Assembly: GCA_963699175.1 (NCBI GenBank) | Contig: OY969418.1 | Span: forward strand, 6,882,001 to 6,946,000 | Reading direction: 5' to 3' | From: JACPYM01 sp963699175 | Lineage (GTDB): Bacteria > Acidobacteriota > Blastocatellia > RBC074 | DNA: 64,000 bases | In this document: positions 38,538-50,898 of the stretch, piece after piece | Position numbering within the stretch: the first letter of the stretch is position 1 | Layout: each line of letters starts with the position of its first letter | Made by a program: the position numbers and the translations under genes | The notes under the pieces: generated by a model | What the model was told of the DNA's origin: nothing | Database searches by the model: none | Seen by the model: the letters and a program-made list of their open reading frames with translations, nothing else

Positions 38538-38666
38538 AGGAGCGACCTGTTTATAGCAACGGCGTACGACGATTCCCCAGACTTGTAGGAGCGGCATCTA
38601 CGGTACATTTCGCTCCTACGAAGCTTGAGGGCGGTTGCGACTACGTTCTATAAACATGCCGCTCCT
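38538..38666. repeat. Nested inverted repeats in a 256-bp intergenic gap
   Basis: 38538-38556 pairs with 38648-38666 (17 of 19 bases). Between them GTAGGAGCG (38585-38593) pairs with CGCTCCTAC (38611-38619). TAGGAGCG or its complement occurs at least four times in 150 bp, resembling a REP/BIME-type cluster. It lies between the second and third type-B permeases. The next gene has its own ribosome-binding site (CAGGAG), so the cluster may be an mRNA-processing or stability element inside the unit. Confidence 0.7.
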
Positions 38667-38724
38667 AAGGAGCGAAAGAGCTTGCCAACTTTTCCAACAA
38701 CCTTCGCAAACAGGAGCGTGAAAC

Positions 38725-41322
38725 ATGAACTTTTTCCGCTGGAAACAACGCAAAGATGAAGAGCTCAACACCGAAATCCAAAGCCATCTTGAGATGGCCG
38801 AGCGTGATCGGATGGCACGTGGCGAATCCGCTGAACAAGCTGCGGCCAACGTGCGGCGTGAATTCGGCAATGTCGGTTTGGTCAGGGAAGTCACGCGCGC
38901 GATGTGGGGCTGGGCAACGCTTGAACGCTTGGGGCAGGACTTGCGGTTTGGGCTGCGAATGCTGCGCAAGAACCCGGGCTTTTCGCTGGTTGCCATTCTG
39001 ACACTGGCGTTGGGCATTGGCGCGACAACGTTGATCTTCAGCGTTGTGAACGCCGTCTTGTTGCGTCCGTTGCCATATCGAGAGGCCGACCGATTGGTGC
39101 GCATCGAAGAGCGTCACTTGCGCGGCAACGCATCCAATGTCAGCTACGCAAACTTCCGCGATCTGGGCGCACAGACCGGCACGCTCGAACAGATTGCTGC
39201 CTCGCGGTTTTGGACGGCCAACCTGACCGGAACGGGTGAACCGGAGCGCGTCAGGAGCGCGCTGGTTTCAGCGAGTTTCTTTGACGCGCTCGGCGTCGCG
39301 CCGCTCCTGGGCCGTACATTTTTGCGCGAGGAAGATCAACCGAACGGTGCGCCGGTCGTCGTGCTGAGCCAGCAGCTCTGGCAGCGACGTTACGGCAGCG
39401 ATCCGCAGATCGTCGGCCAAACCATTCGCGTCAGCGATGTCGAACGCACCGTCATCGGCGTGATGCCGCCGAGCTTTCAATTGCCGACCAACACCGAGTT
39501 GTGGACGCCGCTCATTGCCGATGGCGACTTGCGCGACAATCGCCGCTCGCATCTGCTCACGGTCATCGCGCGGTTGAAGCCAGGCGCGACGTTGGAGCAG
39601 GCGCGTGCTGAACTCAACACCGTCGCCAGCCGCATTGAACAAGCGCATCCCGGCGTTGATCCGCAACTGGGGCTGAACACGACTCCGTTGCAAGAGCGCA
39701 TGGTCAGCGGCATTCGCCAGGCTTTGCTGGCGTTGCTCTGTGCGGTGGGCTGTTTGTTGTTGATTGCCTGCGCGAATGTAGCGAACCTGCTGCTGGCGCG
39801 AGCGGCGGCACGCGAGAAAGAGATGGCTCTGCGCACGGCCTTGGGCGCGGGACGCCTGCGCTTGTTGCGTCAGTTGTTGACCGAAAGCTTGTTGCTCGCC
39901 GCGCTGGGTGGCGCAGCCGGTTGGCTGATCGTGCACTGGGGCGTCAAATTTATCGCCACGCTCAATTCATCTGCCTTGCCACGCATCAACGAGGTCACAG
40001 TGGATGGCCGTGTGCTCGCGTTTGCGCTGTTGGCTTCACTCGTAACGGGCGTGCTATTTGGAATCGCGCCGGTGTTGCAATTGCCCAAAGATGCCTTGCA
40101 CGATGTGCTGAAAGAAGGCGGGCGCAGCACAGCAGGCACACGGCGGCGGCGTTTGCGCAATACCTTAGTCGTAGCTGAAGTAGCGCTGACGTTAGTCGTA
40201 TTAGTTGGCGCGGGACTGCTCATCAACAGCTTCTGGCGCTTGTTGCGCGTCGAACATGGCTTCGATCCGCAGAACGTCGTCACCTTCAATCTCTTTCTTT
40301 CACCGACCCGTAACAACGATGACGCGCGGAAGATCAACTTTCTGCAACAAGTCTTGGAACGCGTCGCAACAGTACCGGGCGTGCGCGCCGCCGGGCTGAC
40401 TTCAACTACGCCGCTGACTGGTGGGCCTGCGACCAGTTTTGAAATCGAAGGCCGCCCACCGGTTCCCGATGAACACGCACCCATTGCCGACATACGCATC
40501 ATTGACCCGCACTACTTCAGCGCGATGAGTGTTCCATTGCGCACGGGCCGCTTCTTTAGCGAACGCGATGCAGCCAGCGCGCCACGCGTGATGATTGTCA
40601 ATGAAACGCTGGCGCACCGCTTCTTTCCAGACGAAAGCCCGCTCGGACGCCGCGTCACGATGAAAGATTGGGGGCCGCCGCTCACAGGCGAGATTGTTGG
40701 CGTAGTCGGCGATGTCAAAGAGAATGGATTGGATGCGGCCATACAGCCGGAAATCTACTGGCCTTATCCGCAATTTCCCTCGAATTTCAACACGCTCGTA
40801 GTGAAAGCCGCTGCTGATCCATTGCAACTCACCGCCGCTGTCAAAGCACAAATCTGGGCAGTAGACCGCGAGCAGCCCATCGCCAACATTGTGACGATGG
40901 ATGAAGTGATCTCTACCTCGGTTGCCGCGCGCCGCTTCAACCTGCTGCTCTTCGGCTCGTTCGCCGTTTGCGCGTTGTTGCTCGCGGCCATCGGCATCTA
41001 CGGCGTAATCTCCTACACGGTCGCGCAACGCACACACGAGATCGGCGTGCGCATAGCCTTGGGTGCGCGCCGCACTGACGTGCTGAAGCTAATCGTCGGG
41101 CAGGGGATGGCGCTCGCCGGCGCGGGCGTTGCGCTGGGTTGGCTGGTGGCACTGGGTTTGACGCGCTGGCTCAAGACGCTGCTCTTCGAAGTGAGCGCGA
41201 CCGACACATTGACGTTTGTGGTGATTGCGTTGCTGCTAGGCATAGTTGCGCTGCTCGCGTGCTACTTGCCAGCGCGGCGTGCGACGCGAGTTGATCCGCT
41301 GATTGCGTTGCGTTACGAGTAG
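38725..41322 (+). CDS. ADOP-type ABC permease, prefix type B (865 aa)
   Basis: The prefix MNFFRWKQRKDEELNTEIQS ... VRREFGNVGLVREVTRAMWG is type B with its own variant in the middle (ERDRMARGESAEQAAAN). The ATG follows CAGGAGCGTGAAAC, a leader nearly shared with 35859. The body is of the common lineage: FSVVNAVLLRPLPYREADRLV, FFDALGVAPLLGRTF, LWQRRYGSDP, LLIACANVANLLLARAAAR, TM5 TLVVAEVALTLVVLVGAG, the IGIYGVISYTVAQRTHEIGV loop, and the end ARRATRVDPLIALRYE. It closes unit D; about 500 bp without a gene follow. Confidence 0.93.
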   Translation: MNFFRWKQRKDEELNTEIQSHLEMAERDRMARGESAEQAAANVRREFGNVGLVREVTRAMWGWATLERLGQDLRFGLRMLRKNPGFSLVAILTLALGIGATTLIFSVVNAVLLRPLPYREADRLVRIEERHLRGNASNVSYANFRDLGAQTGTLEQIAASRFWTANLTGTGEPERVRSALVSASFFDALGVAPLLGRTFLREEDQPNGAPVVVLSQQLWQRRYGSDPQIVGQTIRVSDVERTVIGVMPPSFQLPTNTELWTPLIADGDLRDNRRSHLLTVIARLKPGATLEQARAELNTVASRIEQAHPGVDPQLGLNTTPLQERMVSGIRQALLALLCAVGCLLLIACANVANLLLARAAAREKEMALRTALGAGRLRLLRQLLTESLLLAALGGAAGWLIVHWGVKFIATLNSSALPRINEVTVDGRVLAFALLASLVTGVLFGIAPVLQLPKDALHDVLKEGGRSTAGTRRRRLRNTLVVAEVALTLVVLVGAGLLINSFWRLLRVEHGFDPQNVVTFNLFLSPTRNNDDARKINFLQQVLERVATVPGVRAAGLTSTTPLTGGPATSFEIEGRPPVPDEHAPIADIRIIDPHYFSAMSVPLRTGRFFSERDAASAPRVMIVNETLAHRFFPDESPLGRRVTMKDWGPPLTGEIVGVVGDVKENGLDAAIQPEIYWPYPQFPSNFNTLVVKAAADPLQLTAAVKAQIWAVDREQPIANIVTMDEVISTSVAARRFNLLLFGSFAVCALLLAAIGIYGVISYTVAQRTHEIGVRIALGARRTDVLKLIVGQGMALAGAGVALGWLVALGLTRWLKTLLFEVSATDTLTFVVIALLLGIVALLACYLPARRATRVDPLIALRYE

Positions 41323-41390
41323 AGACGGTCTACGGCTGATCAGTAAACGACAAAGCGCGCGGATTCTTGCGGCTGCGGCCGCTCGATGTG

Positions 41391-41610
41391 CGGAAAGGCT
41401 GTGCCTTTCCGTGACACGCTACTCTACTTTGGTTGGGTCTATGACCCAACTGCTTTGGGTCATAGACCCACGCAGGGCAAGCTGCCTGCCGGTAAGTCAG
41501 AGACTTACCGCACATCAGGCGGCAGAGCCGCGCAGACGCCCCCACAAGAATTTGTGTAGATACCAATGCGGTTGCAACCCAGGGCTAAATTCAACTGCCG
41601 CTCTGCGGCA
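41391..41610. repeat. Cluster of short hairpins with three-base loops
   Basis: Perfect stems separated by exactly three bases: CGGAAAGGC/GCCTTTCCG (41391-41411), TTGGGTC/GACCCAA (41433-41449), CGGTAAGTC/GACTTACCG (41490-41510) and TGCCGC/GCGGCA (41596-41610). In addition the whole of 41434-41449 pairs with 41455-41470, a 16-bp perfect inverted repeat. The stems are unrelated in sequence; only the geometry is shared. The cluster might be REP-like mobile hairpins or a transcript-end structure. Confidence 0.75.
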
Positions 41611-41755
41611 AAGACAACGACAGCCTTGCCTTCTTATTGCTACCCGACATTGAATTTGACCAACAGGTTTTTGGAAGCCTTACAAACTTCGGCTGAACGC
41701 ACGCCAGCTTGTCTCAATTTCTCCGCCACTTTCTGCTCCCCATAAACAATTAAGC

Positions 41756-41812
41756 TTGACGCTGCTACCCTATGTAGTAATCTACGGCCAGGCAATAGAT
41801 TACTACATAGGG
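41756..41812 (+). promoter_or_regulatory. PadR promoter with 17-bp perfect palindromic operator
   Basis: TTGACG (41756-41761) and TAATCT (41778-41783), 16 bp apart, form a plausible promoter. CCCTATGTAGTAATCTA (41768-41784) is the exact reverse complement of 41796-41812, with 11 bp between. The left arm covers the -10. The right arm merges into the AGGGGG ribosome-binding site and ends seven bases before the GTG start. Repressor binding would block transcription, and the same hairpin in RNA could hide the ribosome-binding site. CCCTATGTAG is shared with the other two 108-aa-type PadR promoters. Confidence 0.7.
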
Positions 41813-41819
41813 GGTACAC

Positions 41820-42146
41820 GTGGATCACGAGATCAAGCTCAGTTACACGACTGCCGTCATTTTGCAGGCGCTTGCGAGCGGCTATCAGTACGGCTTCGAC
41901 ATTATTGACGTGACAGGGCTGCCCAGCGGCACGGTTTATCCGGCCTTGCGCAGATTCGAGGAGGCGCGGGTAGTCACGTCGCGTTGGGAGGCGGACGAAG
42001 TCGCTGAGCGCGAGCAACGTTCGCCGCGCCGTTATTACGAGCTGACCAAAGCCGGACAAGCAGCGTTGGCTGATGCGCTCAAGCGCTACCGCGCGTTGGA
42101 GAGCCTCTTCGCCGTTGCGAAGAAGCCGAAGCCATCGGACGCTTGA
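41820..42146 (+). CDS. PadR-family transcriptional regulator, short 108-aa form, GTG start
   Basis: A winged-helix repressor close to those at 3605 and 50562 and the same length. YGFDIIDVTGLPSGTVYPAL (about residues 23-42) holds the start of the recognition helix. RRFEEARVVTSRWEADEV follows, and the wing runs into SPRRYYELTKAGQAAL. The start is a GTG five bases after AGGGGG; no in-frame ATG would keep the N-terminus aligned with its relatives. It is followed, after an inverted repeat, by three permeases with an FRTRWRQEWEAELEYRE prefix variant, which it probably controls. The tail LFAVAKKPKPSDA is shorter in charge than in the others. Confidence 0.92.
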   Translation: MDHEIKLSYTTAVILQALASGYQYGFDIIDVTGLPSGTVYPALRRFEEARVVTSRWEADEVAEREQRSPRRYYELTKAGQAALADALKRYRALESLFAVAKKPKPSDA

Positions 42147-42164
42147 GGCAAGTTTGTAGTTCAC

Positions 42165-42223
42165 GTTTGTAGTTCCGCCTTTAGGCGGCTAGTCACGCGC
42201 CGCCTAAAGGCGGAACTACAAAC
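42165..42223. repeat. Perfect inverted repeat, 25-bp arms, GCCTTTAGGC core
   Basis: 42165-42189 is the exact reverse complement of 42199-42223, with a 9-nt loop. Each arm contains CCGCCTTTAGGCGG, itself a palindrome, so the element is two facing mini-hairpins, the same design and core as at 25915-25992. It lies between the PadR stop (42146) and the first permease ATG (42272). The transcript of the unit would carry it, which could lower permease output relative to PadR. Confidence 0.85.
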
Positions 42224-42271
42224 TTGCCGGCTCACACTGATTTGAAAACCGATCTAAGAAAGACCGGCGAC

Positions 42272-44944
42272 ATGCCAGATCACAACCGACAACGTTTTGC
42301 TTCTTTGCCGCAACGCCTGATTGCCTTCATCGGTGTGATTGTGCCGCGCCGCTTTCGTACGCGCTGGCGCCAGGAGTGGGAAGCAGAATTGGAATATCGC
42401 GAAGCCTTGTTGGCCCGTTGGGACAGGCTCAATTGGCGCAACAAACTCGAACTGCTGTGGCGCAGTTTGGGCGCGTTTTGGGATGCGCTCTGGCTACAGC
42501 GTCAACGTTGGGAGGAAGACATGTTTCAAGATCTGCGCTTTGGTTTGCGAATGCTGTTGAAAAATCCCGGCTTCACGTTGATTGCCGTGCTCACACTGGC
42601 GTTGGGCATTGGCGCGAACACGGCGATCTTCAGCGTCGTCAATGCAGTGTTACTGCGACCGCTGCCTTATCCGGAACCGGAGCGGCTCATTCGACTCTGG
42701 GAAAGCAATCCGGGGCGCGGCTGGCCTGAGTTCTCGGCTTCGGCGCCCAATTTCGCGGATTGGCGCAAACAGCAAACGGTCTTTGAGCAACTGGCGGCGT
42801 ACGGATTCGACACGTTCAATCTCACCGGCGGCGGCGAGCCGGAAAGAGTGTTTGCGCTCGGCGTGACGGCGAATCTGTTTCCGACGTTAGGGACGCCGCC
42901 CGCGCTGGGACGGAATTTTCTTCCCGAAGAAGAACAGCCCGGACGTCATCGTGTCGCGATCTTGAGCGACGGCTTATGGCAGCGTCGCTTTGGCGCTGAT
43001 CCCCAATTGATTGGCCGCCAGATTCAGTTGAACGGCGCGAACTATACGGTCGTTGGCGTCATGCCGCCCCGCTTCCAGCTTACGCCGGGCACGGAGGTGT
43101 GGACGCCGCTGATGTTGGATCCGGCGCTGGCGCCCTGGCATGCGAATCGCTCTCATCACATCATCCACGTCATCGGTCGGCTCAAACCCGGCGTCAGCTT
43201 CGCGCAGGCGCAAGCGGCAATGGACGTCATTGCGCGCCAGCTTGAACAGCAATATCCGAAATCGAACGCCGGGTGGGGCGTACGGCTGCGCACGTTTTAC
43301 GATTGGCTCGTGCCTGAGCAAATTCGGCAATCCGTGCTCGCGCTCTTTGTGGCGGTCGGCTTCGTACTGTTGATCGCATGCGCGAACGTGGCGAACTTAA
43401 TGCTGGCGCGCGCTTCGACGCGGAGCCGGGAGCTGGCTATGCGCGCGGCGTTGGGCGCGAGCCGGCTGCGAGTGCTGCGGCAATTGCTGACTGAAAGCCT
43501 GCTGCTCGCCGTCCTCGGCGGATTGGCCGGAACGCTGCTCGCGCGCTGGGGCGTGCAACTCATTAAGGCCAGCGCGTCGCTCAACATTCCGCGTCTCGCT
43601 GAAACTCGTCTCGATCTTCGCGCGCTCGGCTTCGCGCTGATCGTCGCGCTGCTGACCGGACTGATTTTCGGTCTCGCGCCCGCGTGGCAATCCTCGAAAC
43701 TCGATCTCAATGAAACGCTCAAAGAAGGCGGGCGAGGCGGCGGAGGAACGCGGGGAGGATTGCGCGGCGCGCTGGTCGTAGGCGAAGTCGCCCTGGCGCT
43801 CGTTCTGCTGCTGAGCGCCGGATTGATGATCCGCAGCTTTGCGAATCTGCAAAACGCCCCGCTAGGCTTCGCGCCTGAAAATGTGTTGTCGCTGCAAATC
43901 AATCTGCCAGGCTTCAACGTCCCAGGCTCGAAGTACGGCGAGAAAGCGCAGCGAGTAAACTTTTACAACCAACTGCTCGAACAGATGCGAGCGGCGCCGG
44001 GCGTGGTGGACGCCGCCGCCGTAACGCAGCTTCCACTTTACAGCGGCCCCGGTTGGGCGCAGGAGATCACGCTGGAAGGGCGCGAAGCTCCGCCTTCGGA
44101 TACCAAACCGTCAGCCAGAGCCTTCGCCGCCACGCCGCGCTACTTTAAGACGATGGGGATTCCCCTGCTGCAAGGCCGCGATTTCACCGAACAGGACAGC
44201 GGCGATGGGCCATTGAATTTTATCGTCAGCGAAACCTTTGCGCGCCACTGCTGGCCGGATGAAAACGCCGTCGGCAAACGTTTCCGCACCAACGCCTTCG
44301 ACCTCTTCGGCACAGTCGTTGGCGTCGTGGGCAATGTGCGTAACGTCAGCCTGGAGAGTGAGGGCGGGCCGGCGTTCTATTTTTCCTACGGCCGCATCGG
44401 TATGCCTGGCTTGGTGGTGGTCGCGCGCACCGTCGCGCCGCCGGAAACAATGGTGGCCGCATTGCGCGCGCAGGCGCATTCGCTCGACCACGATCTGCCA
44501 GTCTACAACGTCCGCACATTGGACCAACTCGTTTACAACGCCGCCGGTCAGCCGCGTTTTCAAACCGTGTTGCTGAGCCTGTTCGGCGGCGTGGCTTTGC
44601 TGCTGGCCGCGCTCGGCATCTACGGCGTGATGGCTTATGCGGTCACGCAACGCACGCACGAGATCGGCGTGCGGATGGCGTTGGGCGCGCGCGCAGGCGA
44701 GGTCTTGAGGCTGGTCATCGGGCAGGGAATGAAGCTGGCGCTCGCTGGCGTAGTGATCGGTTTGGGTGGCGCATTGGCCCTGACGCGTTTGATGAAGACG
44801 CTGCTGTTTGGCGTGAGCACAACTGACCCGCTGACGTTTGCGACGCTGGCATTGATGCTCATCGGAGTAGCGCTCGTGGCTTGTTATCTACCCGCACGCA
44901 AGGCGACGAAAATTGATCCGCTCCACGCGCTCCGGCGCGAGTGA
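42272..44944 (+). CDS. ADOP-type ABC permease, prefix type A, FRTRW variant (890 aa)
   Basis: The frame opens at a TTG at 42224 next to the inverted repeat. ATG 42272 (MPDHNRQRFASLPQRLIAFI) is preferred, since it puts the conserved internal Met at residue 84 (base 42521). The prefix differs from unit B by RFRTRWRQEWEAELEYREALLARWDRL and WRSLGAFWDALWLQRQRWEED, features shared only with the next two genes. The body is of the common lineage: AVLLRPLPYPEPERLIRLWE, LFPTLGTPPALGRNF, LWQRRFGADP, LLIACANVANLMLARASTR, IGIYG-like ALGIYGVMAYAVTQRTHEIG. The end is ARKATKIDPLHALRRE, with Lys for the usual Arg. Confidence 0.92.
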   Translation: MPDHNRQRFASLPQRLIAFIGVIVPRRFRTRWRQEWEAELEYREALLARWDRLNWRNKLELLWRSLGAFWDALWLQRQRWEEDMFQDLRFGLRMLLKNPGFTLIAVLTLALGIGANTAIFSVVNAVLLRPLPYPEPERLIRLWESNPGRGWPEFSASAPNFADWRKQQTVFEQLAAYGFDTFNLTGGGEPERVFALGVTANLFPTLGTPPALGRNFLPEEEQPGRHRVAILSDGLWQRRFGADPQLIGRQIQLNGANYTVVGVMPPRFQLTPGTEVWTPLMLDPALAPWHANRSHHIIHVIGRLKPGVSFAQAQAAMDVIARQLEQQYPKSNAGWGVRLRTFYDWLVPEQIRQSVLALFVAVGFVLLIACANVANLMLARASTRSRELAMRAALGASRLRVLRQLLTESLLLAVLGGLAGTLLARWGVQLIKASASLNIPRLAETRLDLRALGFALIVALLTGLIFGLAPAWQSSKLDLNETLKEGGRGGGGTRGGLRGALVVGEVALALVLLLSAGLMIRSFANLQNAPLGFAPENVLSLQINLPGFNVPGSKYGEKAQRVNFYNQLLEQMRAAPGVVDAAAVTQLPLYSGPGWAQEITLEGREAPPSDTKPSARAFAATPRYFKTMGIPLLQGRDFTEQDSGDGPLNFIVSETFARHCWPDENAVGKRFRTNAFDLFGTVVGVVGNVRNVSLESEGGPAFYFSYGRIGMPGLVVVARTVAPPETMVAALRAQAHSLDHDLPVYNVRTLDQLVYNAAGQPRFQTVLLSLFGGVALLLAALGIYGVMAYAVTQRTHEIGVRMALGARAGEVLRLVIGQGMKLALAGVVIGLGGALALTRLMKTLLFGVSTTDPLTFATLALMLIGVALVACYLPARKATKIDPLHALRRE

Positions 44945-44949
44945 GGCCA

Positions 44950-47649
<2,700 letters not shown>

Positions 47650-47654
47650 AACGA

Positions 47655-50312
<2,658 letters not shown>

Positions 50313-50329
50313 CTTGTCGAATCAAAAAC

Positions 50330-50368
50330 AGGGACGGGAAGCAGGATGAGCACACGCTTCCCGTCCCT
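50330..50368. terminator. Hairpin terminator after unit E
   Basis: AGGGACGGGAAGC (50330-50342) and GCTTCCCGTCCCT (50356-50368) form a perfect 13-bp stem with a 13-nt loop, 17 bp after the permease stop. The right arm is followed by TCCTTTTGC and the left arm is preceded by CAAAAAC, which could lengthen the stem or serve as the U-tract. It is the best intrinsic-terminator candidate in the window. Confidence 0.7.
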
Positions 50369-50489
50369 TCCTTTTGCTCCTGCCACTGACTCAGCAACCA
50401 AAATCTTGTTAGGCAGACAATTTTTAGCCGAGCCAGGCGCGCTGCCGCTATTTAGTAGCGATTGTCGGGCACATCAGCCAAGCATTTTC

Positions 50490-50531
50490 TTGACAACCCT
50501 ATGTAGATAATTATATAGATCGGTATCTATA
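50490..50531 (+). promoter_or_regulatory. PadR promoter with TATAGAT palindrome
   Basis: TTGACA (50490-50495) is a perfect -35; TATAGA (50514-50519), 18 bp on, is a plausible -10. TATAGAT (50514-50520) and ATCTATA (50525-50531) are inverted arms with a 4-bp gap lying on the -10. CCCTATGTAG at 50497-50506 sits between the boxes, the same word found at 3511 and 41768. The layout suggests repression by the PadR protein encoded 31 bp downstream. Confidence 0.65.
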
Positions 50532-50561
50532 CAACCCGAATAGCTAACGAAGGAGCGACAA

Positions 50562-50888
50562 ATGGGCAGAGGTTATCTCTCGTACACGATGGCGCTGATT
50601 TTACAGGCGCTCGACAATGGCTACCGCTACGGCTTCGACATTATGACGATGACAGGGCTGGCGAGCGGGACGGTTTACCCGGCGCTGCGGCGGCTGGAGG
50701 ACGCGGGCTTCGTCATTTCCAAGTGGGAGCGGCAGGGCATCGCACAGCAGGAGCAGCGCCCGGCGCGCAAGTATTACGAAGTGACCAAAGCGGGCCGCGT
50801 GGCATTGGCTGAGGCACGCAAACGCTTTCGGCTGCTCGAACAACTCACGCCGCAGCCCAGCAACAAACCTGCGCACGGAGAAAGCTGA
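50562..50888 (+). CDS. PadR-family transcriptional regulator, short 108-aa form
   Basis: This is the third PadR of the 108-aa kind. YGFDIMTMTGLASGTVYPAL, then RRLEDAGFVISKWERQGI, and the wing RPARKYYEVTKAGRVALAE are easily aligned with those at 3605 and 41820. The ATG follows AAGGAGCGACAA. The stop at 50888 is 10 bp before the first of at least five permeases, the same spacing as at 3931/3942. A terminator upstream isolates it from unit E, so it should be the head of unit F. Confidence 0.93.
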   Translation: MGRGYLSYTMALILQALDNGYRYGFDIMTMTGLASGTVYPALRRLEDAGFVISKWERQGIAQQEQRPARKYYEVTKAGRVALAEARKRFRLLEQLTPQPSNKPAHGES

Positions 50889-50898
50889 GGTAGGCGTT

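Larger units (their letters stand above)
41323..41819. other. Intergenic region with hairpin cluster and PadR promoter (497 bp)
   Basis: I find no gene on either strand. The first half holds four short hairpins (41391-41610). The second half (41620-41755) is featureless apart from an A/T-rich stretch before the promoter. The promoter and palindromic operator of the 41820 PadR gene fill 41756-41814. The region separates the type-B unit from the next type-A unit. Confidence 0.75.

Noticed and set aside
41640..42164. Minus-strand 174-codon frame over the PadR gene and its promoter
   Set aside because: It is antisense to a clear PadR gene, covers the palindromic operator, and shows no recognisable domain.
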